64,000 nt of DNA from Catonia carolina (GCA_035578175.1 JAQMRL010000008.1:93856541-93920540), one strand, 5' to 3'; positions 12,401-21,670 are shown, numbered from the stretch's first letter. Notes: generated from the letters alone by a model not told the origin. Numbers and translations are program-made.

Positions 12401-15400
12401 CTAATGTAAAACATTGAGTGTAACTACTTTATTACCCAAATTACCCAACGTAACGTTGGTCTTGCACCCCCCCCCCAACGTATATCTATATACGCCGATG
12501 AAAAGACTTATTATGCAGCAAGAGGTTTGACAAAAACGAAGGGGCACACAAATAGTTTTAACAGCAAGGTAACGACTTCTACGCTGCGGGAATTAGAATG
12601 CTCACAGAACAATAGGACAAGTGTCTAAATGTTGTTAGAGATTATGTTGAAATATAGTGCAAGTTTCATTGTCATTAAATAAATTGTTTTTCTTTACATC
12701 AATTTATCTTGTTAATTACTGAACGTCTCAAATGATAATAATGCTATAAAAGATTGTACTTCAAAACAAAAAAAAGAGTTTTACAGGTATATTACCAATA
12801 TTGACTGTAAATTAAAAATTATTGTAATGCAGAAAACGTTAGGCCAATTTTTAATTTCTTTTTAAAACCTGATCACGTCGTCAGTTCATTTTATTAAAAA
12901 TGTAGTAATTATCGTAATGTCTTTTTAGGATAAATGTATTTACTATTTTTTTCATTTTTTGTTAATCTGACACTAAGATAACAGTATTATATAATTATTC
13001 TGTAGATAAGGTATTAATTAAACATACATTTGATAAATATTCAGACTTTTTGAGTTTTTTTTAATAATACTGTGAGGTACCCTTTGAAATATTTATGATA
13101 TACTATAAAAAGTTAGGCATAAAATAAATGAGGGTGTATTGAAAAGTAATGCCTGCATCGCTATAACTTTATTAGTAATGGATATAATGTTTACATATTA
13201 GTGTGAAATAATAGATTACACTGTCCCCTACTAACCAATGTAATCACTTTTTCACATAATCACCATTAACAGTGACACATTTACGCCAACGTACCACATT
13301 TTTGACAAATCCATCACGGAAGAAGTCTAAACTTTTTGTACGGCACAATTTCCTCACCTCCGCTGTCACTTCTACATTCGAAGAAAAACGCATGCCCTTG
13401 AGATGTTCCTTAAGCTTTGGAACGAGGAAAGTCACACCATACTAGATCTGAGCTATTAGGTGGATGAGGTAAAACGTCTTGCAACCCAAGCTTCTCTAAT
13501 GCTGTATATGTTTTCAGACTTGTGTCATGATGCAGCATTGGCTCTTCAGATTTGATAAGGTAGCAACAAATTGTTTGGAGTTGACAGGAGAGCCACGTTC
13601 CAAAAACTATATATGAACGATACTATCACAATCCCAGAAAACTGTAATCTTAACTTACCAGCAGATGGGATTGTTTTGAATTTTTTTCGGTTGCAGCTGT
13701 AAATTGCTGCTAGGGAGACTTGTTTCCAAAGAGTTCCAGTACATGACTAACCACTTTTGAAACTGTCTGACCAATCATTAAAATAGTTATAGTATCACCA
13801 TCGCTCCGTTTGATTATGTACTTGTACTGTGCTGCCAGCTATCAAAGCTTCTGATGTAGTGAAAGAGGGAGCCGTCAATAGTTCCGAGAGGGGTGGTAGG
13901 CTTGTGGCGGCGTACCGACAGAAGCCTTTGTCATCAAGGCAAAGACCAATAACCACCCTCTACCACAGCGCTCTCGGCAACTATATAAAGAGCGCTACAT
14001 TGAGCTGAGGGATTTAATTCAAATCCAGACAGCAGACAAGACAAATCTACCATTGGCACACAGCTACCGGACTCCAACGAAGACTAATCGACGACCCCGC
14101 AAGAGAGAAGATGATGCTTCCGCTCGCTGACCCATAAGCCGTCGAATGGACCGTCAACGCTCGCTGGCACAAGCGATGCCCACAGCGGCCCCTCGACCAA
14201 GCCTTACGCCCACCGGACCCGATGAATCAGCCATTGACGCACTACTGTGAGGGAAGAAAATGATGTCTCCACTGGATGCCAACACTTCGTATCGCCCAGT
14301 TCCTCGACAGTCGTCGAGGTCATCTTGATGGGAAGCGTCAGTAGTAGTCACTACTGACGCTTCCCATCAAGATGACCACCGCTTAAACGGCTCTTTTCAG
14401 GGCCACCAAAATGCAAAGGTTTCAACTCGCCATTTAATGTTGCCATCCGGTGACAATAGCAGTGGAGGCATTGCTTTTCAATATGCCCTCATAATATTGT
14501 ATGTTGATTTGTCCAATTAACCGAATCCAAGATTGCTTAGTTTAATTTGGATAATTAGAACTCTACTGTATTAAAACATATAATTATTAAATAAATCCAA
14601 TGTACAGTGCGTAAAGTTGCCAATTTAAACATGCAATCATCATCAAATCAACACAAACAGAAAAATATTACCACTCCATGTCAAATATGCGTTTTAATGT
14701 AACACACCATTCAACATTATTATACTGCTTTACTCATGACTAAAGTTTATCACGTAAACTTAAACACATTGATTTGTAAATTTCATACTCTGTTCAACAG
14801 TTGGAAGATACCATTTCTTATATGGCCAGAGCGCTGTTACGTACTGTGTTAAAAACATTAACTCGCACTATGAAAATAAAAGTTGATCTTATTGTAGGGT
14901 ATATTATACTTATGATATTGAAACCAATTATTTTGGCGATTAAAAATGTTTACGTTATTATAATGTGGCAAAATTGTTATTACATTTGTAATTGAATATA
15001 ACTATTTATAGGGTAATGTACAGCATTTTTTTTTTATTCTTTCAAAATCTATATTTATCCATTTCATCGTTATAGGCATATAAATTTTATAAATGTTCTA
15101 CACATTTTTCATACATGTAACAATTACAATTTACTTTACAGTATTTCATTTCTTTTTAATTTTAAATACTGCGTCTTTTAATCGAATTTGCGGCTGAACA
15201 TTATTCTTTAAATAATAGTCACTTATCATTTTAACTTCAGTTTAAATTACAATTAAAACTTATACGTTATTAATTGAATACTACATTATGTTTGTAGGAC
15301 AGATAGTAGCGGAGAGCGTATTGCTCTATACAATCAATGTTAAATTGGAATCGCCTATCTTTCCCAAAGTCTCAAGTGACTGTTGGATGTAGTATAGGTA

Positions 15401-18400
15401 ACATTGTCCAAAACAAGAAAAGTAATTACTCATAAATAAAAAATAAATCACTGATAGAAAAAAATTAACAAGAAATAAGCCACAAAAATTCTAACCATCT
15501 TCATTTATAAATAAACAAACATATACACCCTCTCACAGTTGAAAACATAGAGAGCACAATTTTCAGAAGAACGAAATTATATATAAAAGGAAAAATTAAA
15601 ATTTACAACCCGTTTTAAAGAATGGAAAGATGATTACTTAATTACGGTAAAACCTCACTAATTCGGACTTCACTAATCCGGAATTCGCGATATTTCAGAC
15701 TACTCCAGAAGAGCAGGTTTTTTAATTTTTTTAGAAGTTTTTTAGTTAAAAATTAATAAAGTGCTACTTCAAAAAATAATAGCTTTTAACTGTCTAATAA
15801 AAATTGTTTCATCCTGTAATACATTATTGGTTAATCAGTGAAAAAAATTTCCACAATTTAAGCTAGTGAAGTGAGAAACCACATAGACGAACTTATTGAA
15901 TTTGCAGACTTCAATCCGGAATTCAATGACGATTATCTTGTCCTAAGAGAGATGCACCAACAAGTTATAAGAAAACAGTGTAGCAAAGAATCACAGAAAA
16001 AAATAACAAGTTTATTTTCTAAGCAACCTCAAATGATCCCTGAGGATATTTGTCAACCCTCTACTTCAACAAGTGCCAAATAATCGGTACGTTAGTACAG
16101 TGTTTTAATTAAATATCATTTTACACTGGACATTTATTATTTAACAATATTTTTACTGCTGTAAATATTTTTATTTCTATACTTTTAACTTTGTTGTTTT
16201 TCAATATACTGTACTGTAAATTCATTAAACATCGATATTTCAGACAAGTAACGTTTATTTTTTAATTTTAATTGCCTAAATTATTCAATTTTTAGATGTA
16301 AACAAATATTCGCGATAATTCGGACTTCACTTCCCCCCAATTAGTCCGAATTAGTGAGGTTTTACTGTATAATTTAACGGAATAAGTTTCAGCGTTTGTT
16401 ATTTTGTGTGGTTGTCACACCAGGAACACACCCTTCACACCTGATGTATTTTAAATGTTTGATGTTTGACGGAGTTACTTTAATAACTTAAATATTTTTA
16501 GTTTTCAACTGTTAATCCTATACACCCTTGGCAATTGGATAGTTGTCAAGTTGGCATTTAATAGTTAGAATGACAACACCAGCTTTACTGGTCGCAGTTT
16601 CTTTGATGGGTTAGTAACAGAATTTTGACAGACATTTATAAACATGTTCGGTAAGCTTAACAAAAAAAAAACAAGGAGAAATGGTTAAATTGCTGGTAAA
16701 AAAAAGGTTAGCCCAAACTTTTCTTCTGTGATTCATGTATTAATATCAGGAACTGCAAAACTATTGGTGCATAGTGTAATACTGTGTCCAGTATAGATGG
16801 TACTCACTGTTCATGTGTCTCCACCTCTTTTACTAACAAATAATAGAATTTTTAAAAAAACCGTGGCTCATATTTAAACATAATATAGTAAATGTACAGC
16901 CATGCAGTAAAAATACAACTTATTTTTCCAGCAGGAAAATTGTATGGTTTTCTCTTTCACTGGAAATAAGTTGGGCAATTGACTGAATTAGTGATGACGC
17001 TCATGAGTGAGTCCCACAAAAGAGCTAGCTCTTTTAACTGAGCGGTGAGCTACCAGCCTCTTTAATTTTCAACGACCAGCACACTGAGGATTTCTCCCCA
17101 TGCAGCATGCTCTCCGCACAGAGCTGACTTGTACATCCCCTCCATGACTAAACCACTTTTCTCTAGTCGCATCATAGCAAGGGCTACCTAAACACTACAT
17201 GGAAAGTATACATATCGTATCAAACTCTGCTTCTATTTGTGAGGGTGCAGGAGATGGGTGCGGAGAGGGGGTCATTATTATTTCATATTATACTGCAATT
17301 CTGAGACAAGTGGTTGTAAAATAACATTGTACTGTACTGTAACAATTTTACCACATCCGTATGAAACAAAGATAGACACATGACAAAAATTTGTTTGTGG
17401 AAAGGGATGCATGAACGTTCACATGCTGTGAGCGAGTCACCCTCGGCTCAACTCACTGTCTATTTATTCACATAGCTCACCTCAGTGCTGTACGTATTAG
17501 AATCTACTAGCTCTTTCAAACAGTTCACCCTGTCTCATCGTTCAATTGTACGGCACACTCTGTGCCGTTCACTCACGTATGCTAGCTCAACTATTTTACT
17601 GAGCTGTCTCATGACAAGACTGAATGCAAATCAAGGACCACGGTTTATTTTGTTTGCACTGAAACGGGGTACAATGTAAACTTAAGTAAAACAAGGACTG
17701 AGGTGGTTTACCCTTGCCTTTCTCAATGAATGGATAAGTATGCTTATCAGCACAGCGTCTGGCTGTATAACGATGAAATTCATTATTCTTAGAGCAGATA
17801 ACTCTGACTAATGACTCTACACCTCTCCCTCTTCTTTTCTTAAATACATCAGTCACATAATTGGCTGACCAAGTGTTAATAAACAGAAAATTTTTTCGTA
17901 GTCCTAGAACTAACAGATGAGAGCAAATAATTTAACACTCCACCTGCTTATTATGAGCAAATTTGATTCAATTAATTGATTAAATAAACATATTTTAATA
18001 GCGAAGTATTGTAAATTTTACCATACCTGATAAACCTATTAAATCCACCAATTGTAACACGAAAAACTCTTTGCTCTTGAGGATTTAATCTTGAATAATA
18101 AATACCCCCAACTGCCAGACCTGCTGCACCTCCTCCTCCAAGTATTGCATATTTATATTTACTCTTAGGTTTCCGATAACTCTGAATTTGATGAGATACT
18201 TTTTGTGATATTCTTCCTGCCCTGAACACTCCACGAAAAAAATTCCTGAAAAAAAAATTGTATAATCAATTTTCAGATGTAGAAAAGTTAAATGTAAAAC
18301 TAACTGTATTTGCTAATTAATTTAACCCATTATAGGTCTTTGGTAAGTATACTTACCACTGGCAATAAGGTCGATTTTTTTAAAGAATAAGCTATACAGT

Positions 18401-19549
18401 TGAACTCTATTGGCATTTTTTGGTTTTATAGATGTTCTCTGGTAAGTAGGCTATCCACATTTTGAAATGAGTGCGCAGTGACCATTTGCTTCATGATTTG
18501 CACGAATGTGGTAAGGATTCATACCGGTACCAGTGTACGCAACCGTATTGATTTGTTGTTTCTTTTGTACAGAGCTTAGAAAATTCAAGTTTTTACGGGA
18601 AAGCAAGTTAATGACAAATAATAATAAAGCAAGTTGATGGCATGCTAGTATGAAGTTGAGATAAGTTATTCTATACATTTTTCTGTTATATAAAATTACA
18701 AGCTGTTTTAATAAGCATTTTTACTACTAAACATTACGCGATTACCATTTCAATAAACGTTCCTAGGTAAGTAGGCTATACTTACCAGGGATTAATATAA
18801 AAAAAAATATCTTACTGTTCTGGCACTAGAAGTGCATTATTCAATCCCTATAAAATAAAATTCAACATTTTACAACATGTATATTTCCTTGTAGTACTGC
18901 CCTATAAAGGGTTAAAACTTGCATTTCAATTTAGTCACATAATAGGAAAAAATATTTGAAGTTATTACAGCAGAATCAAATTAAATTGTTAGGTGAAATG
19001 GATTAAGCGGAGTGGCCTCGTTATACGACACACTTGTAAACACAGAGGGCAAAAATGCAAGTAAGGGATGAAAATAATTGGGAAGAATATTTTAAAGTGC
19101 AATGCCCTTAAGGTCGATGGATTATTTTCTTGTATGGTATGACTTACATGATGAAGCTGCATACAACGGAAATGTTTTATCATTTTATATTCTATCGAAG
19201 CAATAATACGCCCGTATTAGAAAACAAATAATACAAGGTCAAAATTATGGATAAAATGGTGCGATATCAGTATCACTGTTTACTTATAATATCTAGGGCG
19301 ACCGGCTTTCAACCTCATACTGTATTTCAGATTAATTGTCGAACAACCGTACCTCACAAGTATCAAATGGAAATTTATAAATCGTTTGAAGTAAACACAA
19401 CAAAAACAAGTTCACTGACCTAAGACAATACAACCTCAACACATTGACAGCTGAATGAGATAGAGAAACGTGTTACAATGTGAAGGGCACTAAAATAGAA
19501 CATTACACCATATGTAAACATACCTGAATTTTGAAATTTGTTGGGACAT
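246..19549 (-). CDS. ADCK5: ADCK5-like atypical kinase (ABC1/UbiB family), spliced, 3' end beyond window
   Basis: Joined exons on the minus strand: 19549-19524, 18245-18027, 10474-10249, 8999-8865, 3220-3062, 2063-1932 and 411-246. All junctions are GT-AG and phases agree (2, 2, 0, 0, 0, 0, 1), giving 354 codons with no stop. Visible family marks in order: basic N-terminus with a Gly/Ala-rich hydrophobic stretch (about residues 43-61, possible mitochondrial targeting or membrane anchor); a second hydrophobic segment near 85; LYIKLGQGL (the KxGQ motif of ABC1 kinases); IAAASLAQ (alanine-rich loop replacing the usual glycine loop); [15 protein letters not shown] (catalytic lysine); [14 protein letters not shown] (conserved acidic helix); [10 protein letters not shown] (catalytic loop). 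The family acts in mitochondria and is linked to coenzyme Q/lipid biology; the exact role of ADCK5 is poorly defined. ADCK5 rather than ADCK1 is inferred from the YIDLQDRF and [11 protein letters not shown] wording. The remaining C-terminal exons should lie left of base 1. Confidence 0.9.
1088..1600 (+). pseudogene. Non-LTR retrotransposon 3' end (LINE family 3), degenerate
   Basis: Translation with a few stops reads [20 protein letters not shown], then [10 protein letters not shown] and a basic tail, the C-terminal end typical of LINE reverse-transcriptase polyproteins. It ends with a conserved tail around CTAAAGTG and an A-rich stretch. It lies in intron 6 of the ADCK5-like gene, antisense to it. 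Related ends occur at 46765, 56150 and (minus) 58290. Confidence 0.65.
1932..2063 (-). CDS. ADCK5: ADCK5-like exon 6
   Basis: 132 bases, 44 codons in phase 0, acceptor TTTCAG and donor GTAAAT. It encodes [20 protein letters not shown] and [14 protein letters not shown], the conserved acidic helix region of the family. Confidence 0.9.
2205..2362 (+). repeat. Possible degenerate tRNA-derived SINE
   Basis: Contains a B-box-like string (CCGGTTTTCATTCCC) and a CATTTTTTCATCTG segment like the body of the tRNA-headed SINE family seen at 26.8, 37.1, 37.4 and 44.1 kb. It ends in an A-run. It lies in intron 5. Call is tentative. Confidence 0.35.
3062..3220 (-). CDS. ADCK5: ADCK5-like exon 5 (catalytic lysine)
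   Basis: 159 bases, 53 codons in phase 0, donor GTAAGT. It encodes [20 protein letters not shown] with the VAVK lysine of kinase subdomain II, then [16 protein letters not shown]. Confidence 0.93.
3425..4538 (+). mobile_element. Fold-back mariner element
   Basis: Bounded by TA on both sides. The left arm 3425-3788 is an inverted copy of the right arm 4145-4538, with about 30 bases missing from the left arm. The terminal repeat begins CGAGGC. The left arm has replaced the normal 5' end and the N-terminal DNA-binding part of the transposase. It lies in intron 4 of the ADCK5-like gene, which is transcribed the other way. Confidence 0.85.
3798..4439 (+). pseudogene. mariner transposase, catalytic domain only
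   Basis: An uninterrupted frame of about 213 codons without a proper 5' start; the first ATG is inside the domain at 3838. It reads TRYDENGD, then [12 protein letters not shown] (first catalytic Asp), [10 protein letters not shown] (second) and [15 protein letters not shown] (third). 34 residues separate the second and third Asp, the mariner D34D spacing. The C-terminus ends [14 protein letters not shown] as in full-length mariners. About the first 110-120 residues, including the helix-turn-helix domain that binds the terminal repeats, are missing because the inverted copy of the 3' end sits there. The catalytic triad is intact but the protein cannot be complete. Confidence 0.9.
4546..5469 (-). 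mobile_element. Family A copy 1 (Helentron/DINE-1-like)
   Basis: Full-length copy of about 920 bp, immediately next to the fold-back mariner. The subterminal inverted repeat ACTTTCTCTTGCC is at both ends, an internal CA tract is near 5315, and the hairpin end (GTGTGA/TCACAC then CAGATTTT on the minus strand) is at 4548-4570. Strand is set so the hairpin end is 3'. No coding capacity; the apparent open frames recur in every copy. Confidence 0.75.
5470..7639. other. Intron 4 sequence without recognised features
   Basis: AT-rich intronic DNA. I saw no terminal repeats, coding similarity or tRNA-like boxes. Short open frames near 6.6-7.5 kb look random. Confidence 0.5.
7640..8553 (-). mobile_element. 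Family A copy 2 (Helentron/DINE-1-like)
   Basis: Full-length copy with both ACTTTCTCTTGCC subterminal repeats and a long (CA)n tract at 8390-8415. The hairpin end is at the left, so it is assigned to the minus strand. Confidence 0.75.
8575..8815 (-). pseudogene. RTE-like LINE 3' fragment
   Basis: The minus-strand translation gives [20 protein letters not shown] and [19 protein letters not shown], the C-terminal block of RTE-like reverse transcriptases. A one-base shift follows before ELFRIALI. It matches the end of the longer element at 54.0-56.1 kb. It lies in intron 4, beside the exon 4 donor. Confidence 0.7.
8865..8999 (-). CDS. ADCK5: ADCK5-like exon 4 (Ala-rich loop)
   Basis: 135 bases, exactly 45 codons in phase 0, between a TTTCAG acceptor and a GTATAG donor. 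It begins [18 protein letters not shown] and ends [10 protein letters not shown], the alanine-rich nucleotide loop of ABC1 kinases. This exon is too short to show as a long open frame but fits the reading frame on both sides. Confidence 0.9.
9143..9446. mobile_element. hAT-type MITE with 8-bp target duplication
   Basis: The terminal repeats are CAGTGGTTCCCAAC on the left and GTTGGGAACCACAG on the right (one mismatch when inverted), the hAT/Charlie style. It is flanked on both sides by the identical octamer ATCTAAAA (9135-9142 and 9447-9454). 304 bp, non-coding, in intron 3 of the ADCK5-like gene. Confidence 0.88.
10249..10474 (-). CDS. ADCK5: ADCK5-like exon 3 (KxGQ motif)
   Basis: 226-base exon, acceptor TTTCAG and donor GTATTT. 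It encodes a hydrophobic WW-containing segment, then [24 protein letters not shown] and the ABC1 signature LYIKLGQGL. It ends in phase 0 at TTTLK. Confidence 0.92.
10700..11152 (+). pseudogene. mariner-like transposase relic
   Basis: In broken frames it reads ITCDEM followed by [11 protein letters not shown], then [11 protein letters not shown], then [20 protein letters not shown] and [20 protein letters not shown]. These are the DET, HDN and SPDLxPSD catalytic blocks of mariner transposases, with at least two frame breaks and stops near 10920-10965. No matching terminal repeats were found. Lies in intron 2. Confidence 0.75.
11512..12282 (+). mobile_element. Non-autonomous Helitron
   Basis: Begins TCTATACTAATATAATAAAG and ends GGGGGTTGCTAG, with A before the 5' TC and T after the 3' CTAG, the canonical Helitron A/T insertion site. 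A GC-rich segment with short self-complementarity (GAAGCGAAGCGGGCGGG) precedes the end. 771 bp with no Rep/helicase coding. Lies in intron 2. Confidence 0.7.
13130..13790 (-). pseudogene. Second mariner-like relic (C-terminal part)
   Basis: The minus-strand frame 13435-13244 reads [20 protein letters not shown] and ends [14 protein letters not shown], the C-terminus of mariner/SETMAR-type transposases. Upstream, broken frames give [14 protein letters not shown]. The sequence after the stop (GTGTATTGAAAAGTAATGCC inverted) looks like a mariner terminal region. Degenerate and inside intron 2. Confidence 0.7.
14318..14377. repeat. Perfect 27-bp hairpin
   Basis: Arms 14318-14344 and 14351-14377 are exact inverted copies around a 6-base loop. 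It lies inside the GC-rich block, just upstream of the histone-type stem-loop. Confidence 0.85.
14388..14403 (+). promoter_or_regulatory. Histone-type mRNA 3' stem-loop
   Basis: GGCTCTTTTCAGGGCC differs from the animal consensus by one A-to-G change that keeps pairing. It is preceded by AAAC and followed by ACCA as expected; a purine-rich segment (GCAAAGG) follows. In real histone genes this is bound by SLBP and directs cleavage without polyadenylation. Confidence 0.55.
15645..16367 (+). mobile_element. pogo/Tigger-type deletion derivative
   Basis: TA-flanked element with inverted ends: left CGGTAAAACCTCACTAATTC, right the inverted form starting CAGTAAAACCTCAC. It retains a piece of transposase (15871-16083). 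723 bp, in intron 2. Confidence 0.8.
15871..16083 (+). pseudogene. C-terminal tail of pogo/Tigger-like transposase
   Basis: Open frame of about 70 codons starting with GTG, reading [17 protein letters not shown], then [20 protein letters not shown] and ITSLFSKQ. This resembles the helical tail that ends many Tigger/jerky-type transposases. No catalytic residues remain. It is framed by the inverted ends of the element, so it is an internal deletion product. Confidence 0.55.
16990..17620. repeat. Unclassified region rich in GAGCTAGCTC-type motifs
   Basis: Stretches such as AAAGAGCTAGCTCTTT near 17022 and CTAGCTCTTTCAAAC near 17508 recur in both directions, suggesting a decayed inverted-repeat element. 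I could not define ends or a family. Lies in intron 2. Confidence 0.25.
17640..17962 (-). repeat. Family B copy 1 (SINE-like), degenerate
   Basis: Old copy of the B retroposon: GAGGTGGTTTACCCTTGCC, GGTCTGGCTGTATAA-like text and the CTCCACCTGCTTATTATG end are recognisable. Lies in intron 2, close to exon 2. No target duplication seen. Confidence 0.7.
18027..18245 (-). CDS. ADCK5: ADCK5-like exon 2
   Basis: 219-base exon after a T-rich tract ending CAG, with donor GTATGG. It encodes the basic leader and a glycine/alanine-rich hydrophobic segment ([16 protein letters not shown]) followed by the [13 protein letters not shown] stretch. Confidence 0.85.
18326..18911. mobile_element. piggyBac-type MITE
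   Basis: Flanked by TTAA on both sides (18322-18325 and 18912-18915), with inverted ends CCCATTATAGG and CCTATAAAGGG. Subterminal GGTAAGTA motifs recur at about 18348, 18440 and 18769; the first is part of the palindrome GGTAAGTATACTTACC. 586 bp, non-coding, inside intron 1. Confidence 0.72.
19524..19549 (-). CDS. ADCK5: ADCK5-like exon 1 (start codon exon)
   Basis: ATG at 19549-19547 followed by eight codons (MSQQISKF) and two bases of the next codon. The donor reads GTATGT. The start is chosen because it is the only ATG that splices in phase with exon 2 and gives a basic N-terminus ([14 protein letters not shown]). Confidence 0.8.
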
Positions 19550-19943
19550 TGCGAACGAAATTCCTACGAAGGATGTAAAATGTAATATTTACGGGGAAAA
19601 TGAACAAAATGCGTTGTCAACCCGCATATTTCCGGTAAAAATCAATACACGAAAATAAAACGAATTTCACATCACAAGACACACGAACATACCGTTTTAA
19701 CAGCAAAACTAGCGAACCCTATGAAATCCCAGTTGAAGTATTATGTGTACTTGCCTATTATTGGTTCTATTCCAACCAATGGGATTCATGTTTACAAATT
19801 CGTATGAGCAAAACAAAAATCAGCTGGCTGCCATCTTCGTAGCTTAGCTGCAAAGGAAACGAGCAGACTACACTATAGTTCAGGGACATAAAAGTGTTAA
19901 TCTATCCAGTTTAAAGGACTAGAAAAGAACTAGTGACTTAAAA
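19550..19943. promoter_or_regulatory. Candidate divergent promoter and plus-strand first exon
   Basis: Directly upstream of the ADCK5-like start codon. On the plus strand, GCCATCTT (19830-19837, a YY1/Pho-type motif often at transcription starts) is followed about 105 bases later by a strong donor, AAAGTAAGT, at 19944. This would make a non-coding first exon reading away from the kinase gene. Inference only; no partner exon was found. Confidence 0.3.
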
Positions 19944-20512
19944 GTAAGTGAAAATGTATTTATTTATTATATAAAATTCACTATATGATCTTTAATTTTA
20001 ATATTTCCGTTTAAAATGACATTTATATATATCAGCTGATTATCAAGGACGTCTTTGTTTGAAATAAACTCCAAGCTACGAATTTAGTGATGTTTTAATA
20101 GAACAGTATAAACACAAAACTCTTCGTTGTTAAGCGTCAAAAGTTATGTAGTTAGTACTTTAAAACATTTTTATTGAATGTAGTATAAATTATAAAAGAC
20201 CTTTCATTTAACTCAACAGAGTTTATTTTGTTAGAAATTCTATCCATAACAAACCAGATAGCTGTATTACTTTCAATAAAAGTTAACCATTTACACTTAA
20301 TTATTTATTTTTATTTCAAAAATTAAAAGGAATTTTAATAAAAAATTATTTACATATTCTTAAAAAACTGATGAATAAATCATAGCAAGTTCAAAATTAC
20401 AATTATTTTTATTGATTTTAATATACTGAAATTAAAAAAAAATTAAGAGAACAAAACAGTAAATATTAATTAAACCACTATTTCCCACAAAATGATTCTA
20501 GTATCTACCTTC

Positions 20513-20762
20513 AAATTTTTTCCAAATTATAATTTTCTCTCAATTTTATTTTGAGAAAAATTTTAATGAAATTATACAGTCAACTTAATATATTTGAAAA
20601 CTGTATATACAAGAGAACAATAATTGAATTAAAAAAATTTCCAATTTATAGTTTCAAATTGATTTTTCTCAACTTCATTTTGAGAAAAATTTAACTGAAA
20701 TTATACCAACAACTTAACTTAGTAATTGAAAACTGTACATACGAGAGAAGCAATAATTTTAT
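20513..20762. repeat. Diverged tandem duplication, unit about 125 bp
   Basis: Two adjacent units share TTTTGAGAAAAATTT, GAAATTATAC and TGAAAACTGTA in the same order and spacing. No coding or transposon end seen. Confidence 0.6.
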
Positions 20763-21552
20763 TTGTTCATTGTATTAATATGGAATATACAAAAAAAACT
20801 ACAACAGAAATTGAACCAATAATTTTTTTTAAAGGTAGCTTACCTTTTATGAAAAGACTTGAGAAATATATAGATTATTAATTTTATATACCAGTTAATC
20901 ACAACTCAGTTTTATCACCTGATAAGACATTTTAAATGCAATAATACAATTTAATAATTCTGTAAACATAATTAATTAGCTTAACAGTACACAAAATAAT
21001 TCATTTATATACATTGCTATCATACAATTTTTTAATTGCATCGGTTAAAACATCACGGTACATTGAAATTCATCGAATATTTTTTCTTGTTTTTTTATAT
21101 TAAATGAAGTTAGTCAAAGTTGAGAAAAATTAATAGTGCTGCCATAATGTTTATTGATTATTACATGAATTTCTATTGTAGAATATAATGATTTGAAATT
21201 CTTTCATTCCTAATTTCAAGCAGTTTAAAAATTTTACTTCTAATTTGTTTTTATCACTTAGGTTACACTGTCCTTTTGTCACGCTTGGTCTTTGGGTATC
21301 TTTTATTTTATTTTTAGTTATGTTCATTACGAGTAAATGTACCAAAAATAAAACTCTAAATTGTAAGTTGCATTCTTGTAATATTTTAATAAGTTGTAAA
21401 AATTACGTCGTATGAACTTACTAGCTACTGAGACTGCAAGTATTGAACAATGGAAAAAATTTCAGAACTCAGGAATTTCCACAATTCAATCACTATATCA
21501 AAGAAAACCAAACATGTTTAATAAAACAATATTTTTTTTGCTTAAGTTTATT

Positions 21553-21670
21553 TTTAGCGAATTGGTGTAGTAGTGGTTGGTGCTGCGGGGTTCATTATCA
21601 GGGGTCCTGGGTTTGATTGATCAATCAGGTCTGGTATTTATTCATCACTTATTTGGATATACCGGTCTGG
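21553..21670 (+). repeat. Possible tRNA-derived SINE head
   Basis: A-box-like TTGGTGTAGTAGTGG and B-box-like CTGGGTTTGATTG are about 45 bases apart, followed by a GGTCTGGTATTTATTCATC body like the other tRNA-headed SINEs. Confidence 0.45.

Larger units (their letters stand above)
13970..14404 (+). other. GC-rich cassette with TATA box and histone-type 3' stem-loop
   Basis: An unusually GC-rich block in an AT-rich intron. A TATA box (CTATATAAAGAGCGC, 13981) is followed about 400 bases later by TTAAACGGCTCTTTTCAGGG and CCACCA. That is a near-exact replication-dependent histone mRNA 3' stem-loop: a 6-bp stem closing a TTTC loop at 14388-14403, with one G-U pair. The spacing equals a core histone gene, but no frame between them is recognisable as H2A, H2B, H3, H4 or H1. 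It may be a scrambled histone gene relic or an unrelated gene that uses the signal. Confidence 0.4.

Noticed and set aside
14154..14351. 65-codon minus-strand frame in the GC-rich block
   Set aside because: GC-rich shadow reading through one arm of the perfect hairpin; no similarity.
17972..18026. Extension of kinase exon 2 past its donor
   Set aside because: The frame stays open after GTATGG, but the spliced frame into exon 3 fits the ABC1 family and the extension does not.
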